DNA of 64,000 bases from Halorubrum cibi (GTDB lineage Archaea > Halobacteriota > Halobacteria > Halobacteriales > Haloferacaceae): contig NZ_FXTD01000004.1 of the NCBI RefSeq assembly GCF_900182635.1, forward strand, positions 62,001-126,000, read 5' to 3'. The notes under the pieces were generated by a model, which saw nothing but the letters and a program-made list of their open reading frames with translations, made no database searches and was not told the origin of the DNA. Both the position numbers and the translations under genes were made by a program. Positions 55,038-64,000 of the stretch are shown here, piece after piece (position 1 is the first letter of the stretch; each line of letters starts with the position of its first letter).

Positions 55038-56810
55038 ATGCGACGGGCTCTCCCCCTCGCGGCGACGTTCGCCCTGTTCGTTCTCCTCGTCGCGGGGACG
55101 GGCGGCGCCGCCGCGGCGGACGCGGCGGTCGCGGAGACCGCCGCCGACTGTCAGACCCCCGCCGACAACGACCTGGTCGGCTGCTGGAACGGGACGTACC
55201 ACGCGGAGGAACTGGGATTCGACCAGGAGGACGGCCTGACGGCCGATCAGCTCGAGACCCTGACCCACCGGAGCATGGCGCGCGTCGAGCACCTCCGGGA
55301 ACGTCCCTTCGAGACGGGCGTCCCCGTCGAGACGGTCACGCGCGAGGAGTTCCGGTCGAACGGGACGGGCGGCGACGGGACGGACGCGACGGTCGGGACC
55401 GAGTTCGACCGCTGGAACGACCAGGTGTGGAAGGCGCTGTTCGTCGTCGGCGAGGACGAGTCGACCGCGGAGGCGATCGACGCGGTGTTCGGCGGCTCCG
55501 TCTCGGGGTTCTACTCGCCGGCCGACGACCGGATCGTCCTCGTGGTCGCGGAGGGCGAGGAGCTTCAGGTGAGCGAGTCGACGCTGGTCCACGAGCTGAC
55601 CCACGCGATGCAGGACCAGTACCACGACCTCGCCGCGCCACGGTTCGTCGGCGCGACCCAGGACGCGGACCTCGCGGTCGACGGGATCGTCGAGGGAGAG
55701 GCGGTCTACATCGAGGAGCGGTACGCCGACCGCTGTGAGGCGAACTGGAGCTGTCTCGCCCCGCCCGACTCGAGCGGATCCGGCGGCGGATCGACGGTCG
55801 ACTACAACGTCGGGATCCTCCAGACGGTCCTCCACCCGTACTCCGACGGGCCGTTCTACGTCGAGGAGCTGATCGACGACGGCGGCTGGAGCGCGGTCAA
55901 CGAGACGATGAACGACCCGCCGAACGCGACGGCGGAGGTCATCCACCGCGACCCCGACTACGAGACCCGCGAGATCGACTTCGAGGACGGCGCGGAGGAC
56001 GGCTGGGAGACGTACACCGACCAGGGTGCGAACGGATCCGAGACCGCCGGCGAGGCGTCGATGTTCGTGATGTTCTGGTACCAGAGCTGGGAGTACGACC
56101 ACCCCGTCCTCGAGCCGACGCGGGACGTCCGCGAGAACGTCGAGATTCACACCGCCACGAGCGACCGGCTCGACACGCGGTCGACGTACAACTACGCGGA
56201 CTCCGCGACGACGGGCTGGGTCGACGACGAGCTGTACCCCTACCGGAACGACGCCGGCGACGCCGAGCGCGACGGCTACGTCTGGGTGACCGAGTGGCGG
56301 ACGCCGACGGACGCCGCGGAGTTCCACGCCACCTACCGCACGATGCTGGATGAACACGGCGCGGACCGGCTCGACGAGGGCGTCCGCGAGATATCGACCG
56401 GCGACTTCCGCGGGTCCTACGGGATCGAGCGCGACGGGACCAGGGTGACGATAGTCCACGCGCCCGACCCGCCGGACGTCTTCGAACTCCGCCCCGACAT
56501 CGACCTCGCGGAACCCCGTGAGGCGACGGACGACGGGACGGTCGACGACGATTCAATCGACGACGGGACGGTCGACGACGGAACGGATTCGTCGAGCGGG
56601 GCGGACGGCGGGGACGACGAACAGGCGTCGGACGGCGGCTCGGCGTCGGACGGCGGCTCGGCGTCGGACGGCGACCCGGACGGAACCGACGCGGGATCGC
56701 CTCCCGCGGACGGGTCCACGGAGGAAGGGGTGCCCGGACTGGGCGTCGTCGCCGCGCTCGTCGCCCTGCTCTCCGCGACCGCGCTCCTCCGGCGTCGCTC
56801 GCGGCGGTAG
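55038..56810 (+). CDS. Surface protein with HELTH metalloprotease motif (Hvo_1808-like)
   Basis: 590 residues. A signal peptide (ALPLAATFALFVLLVAGTGG) leads to a large extracellular domain with GFYSPADDRIVLV and STLVHELTHAMQDQYHDLA, the HExxH zinc-protease motif near residue 190, then GIVEGEAVYIEERYA. Asp/Ser/Gly-rich linker after residue 500, then VPGLGVVAALVALLSATALLRRRSRR, a PGF-CTERM-like sorting tail with PGLG. Matches the Hvo_1808 surface protein family. An acttacc element lies 26 nt before the ATG. Confidence 0.85.
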   Translation: MRRALPLAATFALFVLLVAGTGGAAAADAAVAETAADCQTPADNDLVGCWNGTYHAEELGFDQEDGLTADQLETLTHRSMARVEHLRERPFETGVPVETVTREEFRSNGTGGDGTDATVGTEFDRWNDQVWKALFVVGEDESTAEAIDAVFGGSVSGFYSPADDRIVLVVAEGEELQVSESTLVHELTHAMQDQYHDLAAPRFVGATQDADLAVDGIVEGEAVYIEERYADRCEANWSCLAPPDSSGSGGGSTVDYNVGILQTVLHPYSDGPFYVEELIDDGGWSAVNETMNDPPNATAEVIHRDPDYETREIDFEDGAEDGWETYTDQGANGSETAGEASMFVMFWYQSWEYDHPVLEPTRDVRENVEIHTATSDRLDTRSTYNYADSATTGWVDDELYPYRNDAGDAERDGYVWVTEWRTPTDAAEFHATYRTMLDEHGADRLDEGVREISTGDFRGSYGIERDGTRVTIVHAPDPPDVFELRPDIDLAEPREATDDGTVDDDSIDDGTVDDGTDSSSGADGGDDEQASDGGSASDGGSASDGDPDGTDAGSPPADGSTEEGVPGLGVVAALVALLSATALLRRRSRR

Positions 56811-56923
56811 CCGGTCGCGACGCGGGAACCGCCGGCACCGTCCGCGCCCGTACCCCTCGTTCCGACACCAGCCGTGCGGACGACACGGATGACTTTTCGT
56901 CCCCGCCGACCGAACGCCCGATC

Positions 56924-58081
56924 ATGAGCGAGTTCGACATCGTCGACGCCGAGGCGGTCCGGAGCGGGCGGGCCACCGACGCCTACTTCGACCGCACGGC
57001 GACCGCCCTCGAGGGCGCGGGACGGAACCCCCGGGTCGTCGCCGAGGTGACCGCGGACCAGTTTCCGACTGGGGAGTTCGAGCTGCTGGCCGGGCTGAAG
57101 GACGCGGTCGCGCTGCTTTCGGGCCGCGACGTCGACGTCCACGCGATCCCCGAAGGCCGGCTGTTCGACGGCGGCCCGGTGATGCGGATCGAGGGAAACT
57201 ATCTCGAGTTCGCGCGACTGGAGACGTCGCTTCTGGGCTTCCTCTCGCACGCCTCCGCCATCGCGACCGCCGCGCTCGACTGCCGGGTGGCCGCGCCTGA
57301 CTCGCAGGTGCTCTCCTTCGGCGCGCGTCACGTCCACCCCGCGATGACGGCCGCCGTGGAGCGCTCGGCGCTCGTCGCCGGGCTCGACGGCTTCTCACAC
57401 GTCGCCGCCGGCGACCTGATCGGGCGCGAGGCGTCGGGGACGATGCCGCACGCGCTCTCGATCTGTTTCGGGCGCGGCGAGCAGGAGGCGGCCTGGCGCG
57501 CCTTCGACGAGGCGGTCGACGAGTCGGTCCCGCGGATCGCGCTCTGTGACACCTACTCCGACGAGGTCGACGAGGTCCTGCGCGCGGTCGACGCGCTCGG
57601 CGACCGGCTCGACGGGGTCAGACTCGACACCACCGGCTCGCGACGGGGCGATTTTAGACACATCGTGCGAGAGGTGAACTGGGAGCTCGACGCCCGCGGC
57701 CACGGCGACGTCGACGTGTACGTCTCGGGCGGACTCGGCCCGGCCGACCTCCGGCGGCTCCGCGACGTCGTCGACGGCTTCGGCGTCGGCGGCTACGTCT
57801 CCAACGCCGACCCGGTCGACTTCGCGCTCGACATCGTCGCGGTCGAGGGCGAGCCCGCCGCCAAGCGCGGGAAGCTCTCGGGTGCGAAGGCGGTTTACCG
57901 CACCGCCGAGGGCGACCACGCGGTCGGGCTCGCCGCTCGCGACGGGCCGGCGGACGCGGAGCCGCTCATGGAGCCCGTGATCCGCGGCGGCGAGGTGGTC
58001 GCCGACGATGCGTTCGACCTCGACGCGGCGACGGAGCGAGCGCTCGCGGACGCGGAGCGCGTCGGGTACGGGTCGGAGTAA
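56924..58081 (+). CDS. Nicotinate phosphoribosyltransferase
   Basis: 385 residues, the archaeal/quinolinate-type II length. Phrases FDRTATALEGAG, MRIEGNYLEFARLETSLLGFLSHASAIATAA, SFGARHVHPAMTAAVERSALVAG (active-site His), DTYSDEVDEVLRAVDAL and YVSGGLGPADLRRL support it. Makes nicotinate mononucleotide from nicotinate and PRPP for NAD salvage, consistent with the nicotinamidase on the other side of the surface protein gene. A gacttttcg element is about 27 nt before the ATG. Confidence 0.9.
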   Translation: MSEFDIVDAEAVRSGRATDAYFDRTATALEGAGRNPRVVAEVTADQFPTGEFELLAGLKDAVALLSGRDVDVHAIPEGRLFDGGPVMRIEGNYLEFARLETSLLGFLSHASAIATAALDCRVAAPDSQVLSFGARHVHPAMTAAVERSALVAGLDGFSHVAAGDLIGREASGTMPHALSICFGRGEQEAAWRAFDEAVDESVPRIALCDTYSDEVDEVLRAVDALGDRLDGVRLDTTGSRRGDFRHIVREVNWELDARGHGDVDVYVSGGLGPADLRRLRDVVDGFGVGGYVSNADPVDFALDIVAVEGEPAAKRGKLSGAKAVYRTAEGDHAVGLAARDGPADAEPLMEPVIRGGEVVADDAFDLDAATERALADAERVGYGSE

Positions 58082-58149
58082 CGGGTGTAGATCGAACGGG
58101 GTGAGAGAACGAACCGAGGCGAGGGAGTTTCGGCGTTCCGTCGGTCGGA

Positions 58150-58752
58150 CTACAGCTCCTCGACCGCGCCGCCGTCCGCGCGCTCTCGGAACACTTGGCC
58201 CTCGATGAGCGTTACCATGGTGTCGTCGTCCTGCCAGGCGGTCGGCGAGAGCTTCGCCTTGCGGCAGGCCCGCGAGAGAAACTCCGCGCCCGACCAGCCG
58301 TTCTCGACGGGGACCGTCGGGTAGAGCCAGCCGTGGGCGTTGCCGCCGTCGACGGCGACGCCGTGGGTACCGATCTCGAGGTCCTCGAGCGGGTCGTTCG
58401 TGAGGACGGTGTTCGAGACGATACAGACGGAGACGGTGATGTTCTCCAGCTCCTTCGGCTCGACCTCCGACCCGCAGGAGTCACCGGAGGCGGCCTTGAT
58501 CGCGGCCTCGACGATCGCGTGGCCGAGCTGGTCCGATCCGTCCCACGCGCCCGCACACCCCCGCAGCCGGCCGCGTCCGCGGGTCGATTCCAGTCGAACG
58601 AACGCCCCGGTCCGCGCGTAGAAGGCCTCGCGCATGCTTCCGGGCTGTTCGCGTTGTCCGTGTCGGACGAACGACTCGACCGCCTCGCGTGCGAGTTCGA
58701 CCGCTCGTGCCCCGTCGTCGTACGACAGCCGAACGGTCTGTGCCTCGGACAT
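58150..58752 (-). CDS. AMMECR1-domain protein
   Basis: 200 residues. GRGRLRGCAGAWDG matches the LRGCIG family motif, then EVEPKELENITVSVCIVSN, VAVDGGNAHGWLYPTVPVENGWSGAEFLSRACRKA. The AMMECR1 domain is widespread in archaea and eukaryotes; a role together with radical-SAM and MEMO enzymes has been proposed but the reaction is unknown. The start MSEAQTVRLSYDDG is at 58752. Confidence 0.9.
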   Translation of the reverse strand: MSEAQTVRLSYDDGARAVELAREAVESFVRHGQREQPGSMREAFYARTGAFVRLESTRGRGRLRGCAGAWDGSDQLGHAIVEAAIKAASGDSCGSEVEPKELENITVSVCIVSNTVLTNDPLEDLEIGTHGVAVDGGNAHGWLYPTVPVENGWSGAEFLSRACRKAKLSPTAWQDDDTMVTLIEGQVFRERADGGAVEEL

Positions 58753-58912
58753 ACACACTGTTAGCGGTGCTGACGACTTGAACGCTTCCCTTGATGGTGA
58801 ACGTTCGTGATCGAACGAAAACGACCGCACGGTGCCTCCTACGCACCCACCGAAGCCGATTCGGCGTCTTCCGGCCGCGGACTTCTTTACGGCCGGTCGC
58901 GCCGCTCGGCGT

Positions 58913-59294
58913 GCGAGCGGACTGAGGGGAGTAAGCCCCCTTCGGTTCGTCCCGACATTCGGCTGAGCGTCCGCGCCGTGGCCGGACTACCTATCGGCAC
59001 GGACTTGCACCGGCGAGGATTCGCCGTTCCATCCGTTCCCGCCCGTCTGTAACGTGGCCCCGTCGCCTCGGGGCGGCAGCGCCACGCGCCCTCATCGGGT
59101 TAACTCCCTTCCCTTGCGGGTCGGTTCGCGCGAATCACGGGTCGGGGCGGGGGGTGTCGTTGCTGTTCCAGAGCCAGCCGTCTCCGACTCCGGGCGTGTG
59201 CCCGGTCGCCCGTCCGGCCGGTGGGGGGACTTTCCTCATGCCAGAGGCACGGGAGTCGGGCTCCCTCTGTCCGCCGGTTCCTACCCCCGCTCGC
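58913..59294 (-). ncRNA. rnpB: RNase P RNA (archaeal type A)
   Basis: On the minus strand the sequence contains catgaggaaagtccccccac (CR-I/P4 5' side, about 59227-59246), acagaa-like catalytic regions and the 3' part gaaccgaagggggcttactc. GCGAGCGG at 59287-59294 and CCGCTCGC at 58913-58920 can form an 8-bp P1 helix. Length of about 380 nt suits haloarchaeal RNase P RNA. It processes tRNA 5' ends with protein partners. Exact ends are uncertain by about 20 nt. Confidence 0.88.
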
Positions 59295-59327
59295 GAAATA
59301 AGCGATCCGGTCGGGGCGAGGGGTCGA

Positions 59328-60245
59328 TCAGACCGGGAGCAGCGCCGCGCCGCCCTCCGCCATCTCCTGGAGCTCGTCGCTGTAGGTGACGGTGATATAC
59401 AGCAGGGTGAAGATCACCGCGTTGTGGAGGCCGTGGAGCAGCGCCGGGACGACCAGGTTCTCGGTGTACTCGTACACCGCGCCGAAGACCAGACTCGGGA
59501 AGAAGAGGATCGCGACCGTGGTGAGGCGCCCGGAGACCCCGCCCGTCAGCGCCATCACGTGGATGAACGCGAAGATCCCCGAGGCGATGGCGATGGCCGG
59601 GGCCGCCGGCAGCGACTCCCGGAGCCGTCCTTGGACGACGCCGCGGTAAAGGATCTCCTCGCAGGGGCCGACCACGAGGAACATGGCGACGACGAAAAGC
59701 GGGATGATCGCCGGATTCTGGAGGGCGAGCTCGGCGCTCTGGTTCGAGGCCGCCTCCGCGCCGAGCAGCTGGACGATCGAGGAGACGACGATGAGCGTGA
59801 TCACGATCACGACCCAGCCGCCGACGACGAGCCCGACCTCCGTCAGGCTCGGTCGTCGAACGCCGAGATACGAGACGATTCCCGTCCGGTCGAACCCCCG
59901 CCAGGCGAGGTAGCTCACCGCGAGCCCGCCGAACGCGACGTACTGGCCCACGATCAGCGTGAGTATCACGGACACGACGAGCGGCAGCCCGCCGACGGCG
60001 GCGTCGACGAGGAAGATCCCCTGTCCACCGAGCACCGCCAACACCGGCCCGAGCACGCCGAGGCCGACAGCGGCCGCGATCGCCTTCGGGATCGAGCCGC
60101 TACGAGATCCGTCCGTCGCCGCGTCGCCGTCGGTCGAGTTGACCGCGGGAGCGTCGTCGACCGGGTTGGCCGCGGGAGCGTCACCGTCGGACGGCCCCGC
60201 GGCCGCCGCGCGCTCGACCGGGTCGTCGTCGGAGGGAGTCGTCAT
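59328..60245 (-). CDS. CPBP-family intramembrane glutamic protease
   Basis: 305 residues. A 65-residue Asp/Ala/Gly-rich cytosolic N-terminus, then about eight membrane helices. The Abi/CPBP motifs are EEILYRGVVQGRLRE, FAFIHV and LLHGLHNAV with the Glu and His residues typical of Rce1-like proteases. Function in haloarchaea is unknown. A downstream ATG at 60245 is preferred to an in-frame start at 60272. Confidence 0.85.
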   Translation of the reverse strand: MTTPSDDDPVERAAAAGPSDGDAPAANPVDDAPAVNSTDGDAATDGSRSGSIPKAIAAAVGLGVLGPVLAVLGGQGIFLVDAAVGGLPLVVSVILTLIVGQYVAFGGLAVSYLAWRGFDRTGIVSYLGVRRPSLTEVGLVVGGWVVIVITLIVVSSIVQLLGAEAASNQSAELALQNPAIIPLFVVAMFLVVGPCEEILYRGVVQGRLRESLPAAPAIAIASGIFAFIHVMALTGGVSGRLTTVAILFFPSLVFGAVYEYTENLVVPALLHGLHNAVIFTLLYITVTYSDELQEMAEGGAALLPV

Positions 60246-60327
60246 CGTCTCCCGTTGGCGTCCGCCGGACAAAGGGCTTGTCCGTCGGCCGCGGGTCGCC
60301 TCCGGGCCGGCGGCGAACGGGTCGTCG

Positions 60328-60873
60328 TCATCGGTACAACAGCTCGTACCACGTCACGGCGGTCACGGCCCGGCCGTCGCGGAGGTCGTCGTCGACGACG
60401 CTCGCGAGCAGGTCGTCGTACGGGACCGTCTCCACCGCGATCGACTCGTCGCGGTCGAGGTCGCGGTCGGCCGTCGGCTCACACCCGGTCGCGAGGAAGT
60501 GGTGGTGGACCGCGTTCGTCACGCCGTTGGCCGGCTCGACCGTCGTGAGGTGCTCGAAGGCCGCGGCCTCGTATCCGGTCTCCTCGGCGAGCTCGCGGGC
60601 GGCCGCCCGCTCGAGGTCGTCGCGGTCCTCGGGCTCGACCGTGCCCGCCGGCAGCCCGCGGTTGGTCCGGCCGACGGCCTGCCGCCACTCGTCGATGACG
60701 ACGACGTCGCCGTCGGGGGTCACCGGCAGCACGACCACCGCCGGCGGCTCGTCGACGTAGTGGTACTCCCCCTCGCCGTCGTCGGGGAACCGCACCTCGT
60801 CGCGGCGCACGTCGAACCCCGGACAGCGGTAGTCGATCTCGGTGTCGGTCGTCTCCCACGCGAGGTCGCTCAT
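60328..60873 (-). CDS. Nudix hydrolase (ADP-ribose pyrophosphatase-like)
   Basis: 181 residues. The Nudix box G-x5-E-x7-R-E-L-x-E-E-x-G is in GTVEPEDRDDLERAAARELA followed by EETGYEA. The preceding DGDVVVIDEWRQAVGR and following FEHLTTVEPANGVTNAV are as in ADP-ribose pyrophosphatases. It may remove ADP-ribose from NAD turnover, in the same region as the NAD salvage genes. The start ATG at 60873 begins the conserved N-terminus. Confidence 0.9.
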   Translation of the reverse strand: MSDLAWETTDTEIDYRCPGFDVRRDEVRFPDDGEGEYHYVDEPPAVVVLPVTPDGDVVVIDEWRQAVGRTNRGLPAGTVEPEDRDDLERAAARELAEETGYEAAAFEHLTTVEPANGVTNAVHHHFLATGCEPTADRDLDRDESIAVETVPYDDLLASVVDDDLRDGRAVTAVTWYELLYR

Positions 60874-60947
60874 ACCCCCGACTCGGCGCTCCGCGAGGTA
60901 AACCCTCGGCATCGGGCGGGCGGCTCACGCGTTCGGACGCAGACGCC

Positions 60948-61409
60948 TCACTCCCCTTCCGTCGTCGACCGCCGGTCCCGGACGACCGCGGCCACGCGCG
61001 CGGCGACCGTCCCGCCGATCCACGCGAGCGTTCCCAACACGAGCGCCTGGACGCCGAGATAGACGAGCCCGTCCACGCCGAGGAGCGCGGCGATCCGCTC
61101 GACGACCGGTCGGCCGGGGAGCCCGAGCAGGTAGTGGTCGGCGCTGTACCCGAGCAGCGCCGCGTAGACGACGACCCACGCGACCGCCAGCCCGTCGCCG
61201 CGGTAGGCGAGGATGGCGGCGACGAGGACGCCCGCGACCGCCGCGTCCCACGGGAGGAACACGACGCCGCCGAGGACCTCGAAGACGCCGACCGCGTAGC
61301 CGACGAAGACGCCGAGGAAACAGAGCGGCGGGGCGACGAGCCGCGGATCGGGTCGGGGTCGGTCCTCCCGGTTCGAGCCGAGGAGGATCGCGCGGAGGGA
61401 CGAGACCAT
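60948..61409 (-). CDS. Hypothetical membrane protein
   Basis: 153 residues with about four helices (PPLCFLGVFVGYAVGVFEVL, AVAGVLVAAILAYRG, LAVAWVVVYAALLGYSADHYLL, GLVYLGVQALVLGTLAWIGG). Cytosolic tail basic. No family recognised. A gttttagg element about 30 nt upstream supports the ATG at 61409. Confidence 0.7.
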   Translation of the reverse strand: MVSSLRAILLGSNREDRPRPDPRLVAPPLCFLGVFVGYAVGVFEVLGGVVFLPWDAAVAGVLVAAILAYRGDGLAVAWVVVYAALLGYSADHYLLGLPGRPVVERIAALLGVDGLVYLGVQALVLGTLAWIGGTVAARVAAVVRDRRSTTEGE

Positions 61410-61467
61410 GTCCGTACTCCCTCGCGGCCGACTCCTAAAACTACCCCACCGATCCCCGTCCGCCGTC

Positions 61468-62907
61468 TCACGACCAGTCGCCGAGCGACGCCTGCCCGTC
61501 GCCGGTCCGCCGGTCGGGCGCGTCGTCCGCCTCGGTGGCCGCGTCGTCGTCGCCGGACGCCGATCCGTCGGGTCCCCCGCCGACCCAGTCGGTGAGCTTC
61601 CCGCCGGCTCCCTCCCGCTCGCCGCGGCCGCCGGACCCCTCCAGACCGTCGTCTCCACGGTCGCGGCCGGTCCCCTCGAACCCCCCCAGGGTCGCCTGGT
61701 CGCTGTCGGCGAAGTCCAGCTTGGACACGCGCACGCCGAGCTTTCGGACCTCGTCGTCGTCGAACTCGGAGAGCAGCTCCAGCGCCACCGACTCGACCAG
61801 GTCGGGGTCGTCGACGGGACCGGGAAGGCTGTGCGCGCGGGTGTTGACGTCGAACGGCGGCAGGACCGCCTTGATCCCGATCGTGCGGTACAGGCAGCCG
61901 CGCTCGCGGGCGCGCCGGGCCACGTCGGCCGCGAGCGCGGAGACGGTCTCCCGTTTGCGCTCCTCGTCGACCGTCCGCGGCAGCGACGACTCCCGAGAGA
62001 GGCTCTTGGGGAGTCCGCGCGGGGTGACCTCGCGGTCGTCCTCGCCGCGGGCGCGCCGGACTAACTCTCGACCGCGGTCGCCGAACTCATCGGCCAGCGC
62101 GTCCGGGTCGGCGTCCGCCACGTCGCCCGCGGTCTCGATCCCGCGCTCCGCGAGCGCCCGCTCGGTCACCGGCCCGACCCCGTGGAGCGCCGCCGTCGGC
62201 AGCGGCGCGAGGAACTCCGCGACGGAGCCGGGCGGCACGACGACGAGCCCGTCCGGCTTGTCCGCGTCGCTCGCGACCTTCGCCGCCGACATGTTCGGCG
62301 CGACGCCGACACTCGCCGGCACGCCGGCCTCCCGCTCGATGCGCTGTTTGACGTGTCTCGCGTACCCTTCCGCGAGCGTCCGGACCTCGCTTGGGCCCGC
62401 CGCGGCGCTGGGTGCCGGCCCGTCGCCGCCCGCGCCCCCGGCCGCGTCCCACGCGGTACGGTCGGTGACGTCGAGGTACGCCTCGTCGACGCTCACCTCG
62501 CGCAGCACGTCGGCGCAGTCTCTGAGGACCGCCTTCACGTCGGCGGCGACCTCCTCGTAGTACGCCATGTCGACGGGGAGGTAGCGGCCGGTCTCCTCGG
62601 GGTCGGGCGCGGCCGGATCGTCGGGATCCGCGTCGACGCGTCGCGGCAGGCGGTCGAGCGCCTCGGAGACGGGCGTCGCGCTCTCGACGCCGAACGCGCG
62701 AGCCTCGTAGCTCGCGGTCGCGACCGCGCCGACCGTCTCGCCGGGCTCGTACCCCATCCCCACCACGACGGGCTCGCCGCGGAGGTCGGGGTGACGCAGG
62801 CGCTCACAGGAGGCGTAAAAACAGTCCATGTCGACGTGAAAGACGACGCGACTCCGCTCGCTCGCGTCGTCGTCCGCGTCGGATCCGGGGAGCGTCCCGC
62901 CGTCCAT
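61468..62907 (-). CDS. dinB: DNA polymerase IV (Y family)
   Basis: 479 residues. Catalytic motifs VVFHVDMDCFYASCE (Asp 26/28) and EVSVDEAYLDVTD, then VGVAPNMSAAKVASD with KPDG. After the thumb comes the little-finger domain and a long Gly/Asp-rich tail (residues about 400-465). The protein ends GQASLGDWS, which fits a PCNA-interacting motif QxxLxxW. Bypasses DNA lesions. It may need PCNA, as other archaeal Y-polymerases do. Confidence 0.93.
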   Translation of the reverse strand: MDGGTLPGSDADDDASERSRVVFHVDMDCFYASCERLRHPDLRGEPVVVGMGYEPGETVGAVATASYEARAFGVESATPVSEALDRLPRRVDADPDDPAAPDPEETGRYLPVDMAYYEEVAADVKAVLRDCADVLREVSVDEAYLDVTDRTAWDAAGGAGGDGPAPSAAAGPSEVRTLAEGYARHVKQRIEREAGVPASVGVAPNMSAAKVASDADKPDGLVVVPPGSVAEFLAPLPTAALHGVGPVTERALAERGIETAGDVADADPDALADEFGDRGRELVRRARGEDDREVTPRGLPKSLSRESSLPRTVDEERKRETVSALAADVARRARERGCLYRTIGIKAVLPPFDVNTRAHSLPGPVDDPDLVESVALELLSEFDDDEVRKLGVRVSKLDFADSDQATLGGFEGTGRDRGDDGLEGSGGRGEREGAGGKLTDWVGGGPDGSASGDDDAATEADDAPDRRTGDGQASLGDWS

Positions 62908-63051
62908 CGTCCGTGCGTCGGCCCCGCGTCGACTTAAGCGCCGGCCACGCGCAGCGGAGGTGAAACCCGGCGTTCGCGACCGACCCGACTCCGCCCCCGT
63001 TCTCGATACCGGAGCCGATACGCGTTTATCCCCGGATCCGCTTGATCGACC

Positions 63052-64000
63052 ATGACGGAACGGATCGACGTGTTACACGTCGACGACGATCCCTCGGTGC
63101 TCGACCTCACCGAGGCGTATCTCGACCGCGAGCTGGCGTCGGCGTCGGTGACGAGCGTGACGGGGCCGGAGGCCGGTCTCGAGCGGCTCGACGAGGAGTC
63201 GTTCGACTGCGTCGTCAGCGACTACGACATGCCCGGGATGGACGGATTGGCGTTCTTCGAGACGCTGCGGGAGGACGACCCGCACGTCCCGTTCGTGTTG
63301 TACACGGGCAAGGGATCCGAGGAGATCGCGAGTCGGGCGCTCAACGCGGGCGTCACGGGCTACTTCCAGAAGGGCGGACCCGAACAGCTCCAGCGGCTCG
63401 CGAACCGGGTCGACCAGGCGGTCGAGGAGCATCGGACCAGGGCGGTCGCGGACCGCTACTCGACGGTCATCGACGCGCTCGGCTACCCGGTGTACGTCGT
63501 CGACGAGACGGGAGCGTTCACCTTCGTCAACGAGCCCTTCGCCGAGTTGACCGGGTACGACCGCGAGGAGATCCTCGGCAGTACGCCCGACCTGATCAAG
63601 GGCGACGAGGCGGTCGCCGAGGCGGAAGACCGGCTCGGGTCGATCCTCTCGAGCGACGGTCCGGGCATCCAGCGGTTCCGCGTCGACATCGATCCCAAGG
63701 AGGGCGATCCCATTCCCTGTCGCGACCACATGGCGGTCCTCCCCTACGAGGGCGAGGAGTTCGACGGCAGCGTGGGGATCCTCCGGGACGTCTCCGAGGA
63801 GGCGGCTCGCCGCGAGGAGCTGGAGACGAAACGCCGGGCGCTCGATGAGGCCCCCGTCGGGATCACCATCACCGACCCGAGCCTGCCGGACAACCCGATG
63901 GTGTACGTCAACGACGAGTTCGTCGAGATGACCGGCTACGACCGCGAGGACGCGGTCGGGGTCAACTGCCGGTTCCTACAGGGCGAGGAGACCGACGAGG
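63052..64000 (+). CDS. REC-PAS-LOV signalling protein, cut by right window edge
   Basis: At least 316 residues are present. Receiver domain residues 1-120: DVLHVDDDP with the acidic pair, [13 protein letters not shown] with the phosphoacceptor Asp, LYTGKGS. Then a PAS domain ([37 protein letters not shown]). A second PAS begins at about residue 265 and ends in [11 protein letters not shown], the LOV flavin-binding signature whose cysteine forms the light adduct. It may be a blue-light or redox sensor; a histidine kinase or other output domain would follow outside the window. A gtttatcc element lies 26 nt upstream. Confidence 0.88.
   Translation, partial: MTERIDVLHVDDDPSVLDLTEAYLDRELASASVTSVTGPEAGLERLDEESFDCVVSDYDMPGMDGLAFFETLREDDPHVPFVLYTGKGSEEIASRALNAGVTGYFQKGGPEQLQRLANRVDQAVEEHRTRAVADRYSTVIDALGYPVYVVDETGAFTFVNEPFAELTGYDREEILGSTPDLIKGDEAVAEAEDRLGSILSSDGPGIQRFRVDIDPKEGDPIPCRDHMAVLPYEGEEFDGSVGILRDVSEEAARREELETKRRALDEAPVGITITDPSLPDNPMVYVNDEFVEMTGYDREDAVGVNCRFLQGEETDE

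Noticed and set aside
58760-58912. Possible small gene or tRNA between AMMECR1 and rnpB
   Set aside because: No cloverleaf or coding bias is visible; it is probably promoter DNA and rnpB 3' flank.

Overview
The window is a G+C-rich stretch of haloarchaeal chromosome, most like Halorubrum or a close relative. The proteins are acidic, and many start codons sit about 26 nt downstream of a TATA-like element, which implies leaderless mRNAs. Typical archaeal or halophile genes present include L10e, AhcY, a Ski2-like helicase, NucS, FAU-1, dodecin, phytoene synthase, Tat-exported lipoproteins and archaeal RNase P RNA. The genus is inferred and was not tested by database search.

Layout. 1-9.7 kb: a class III aminotransferase (cut by the left edge) facing a cupin, an M14-type amidohydrolase, MetY, an exported PQQ-type sugar dehydrogenase, an ABC-2 exporter pair, and a bacterial-type NAD-dependent DNA ligase. 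9.8-18.1 kb: a membrane protein with five YegP/DUF1508 repeats, an EEP-family hydrolase, a DUF1028 protein, a hydrolase/VOC pair, several small membrane proteins and an Asp-rich secreted protein. 18.3-27.3 kb: AhcY, NucS, L10e and a helicase, then tRNA-Pro and tRNA-Phe. This part also holds the most unusual non-coding DNA: a dispersed repeat family, a run of four perfect hairpins, and partial copies of the tRNA-Phe 3' end. 27.6-45.7 kb: peroxiredoxin, an HTTM protein, M20 amidohydrolase, CspA, 2Fe-2S ferredoxins, UspA, ROK kinase, PrsW-like protease, FAU-1, NifU and A-type Fe-S proteins, dodecin, a PhoU-like regulator, MscS and a HAD hydrolase. 45.7-49.5 kb: a compact phosphonate-type ABC import operon (phnD-phnC-phnE-phnE). 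49.7-64 kb: HisD, phytoene synthase, a nicotinamidase and a nicotinate phosphoribosyltransferase flanking a large surface metalloprotease-like protein, AMMECR1, RNase P RNA, a CPBP protease, a Nudix hydrolase, DinB, and a REC-PAS-LOV signalling protein cut by the right edge.

How the parts connect. NAD salvage is represented by the nicotinamidase and nicotinate phosphoribosyltransferase. Sulfur and methyl metabolism is represented by MetY and AhcY. DNA maintenance is represented by LigA, NucS and DinB. Phosphorus acquisition is represented by the Phn transporter and the PhoU-like protein. No integrase, transposase, CRISPR array or rRNA gene was found.

The best candidates for undescribed biology are non-coding. 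The tRNA-Phe 3' end is followed by three further copies of its last ~20 nt, spaced about 126-143 bp apart. An approximately 356-bp dispersed repeat occurs at 2.6, 19.7 and 26 kb and carries a recurring WGFGDVHR-type peptide frame. In the 19.7-kb copy, four consecutive hairpins with 9-10 bp perfect stems and 3-nt loops are embedded.
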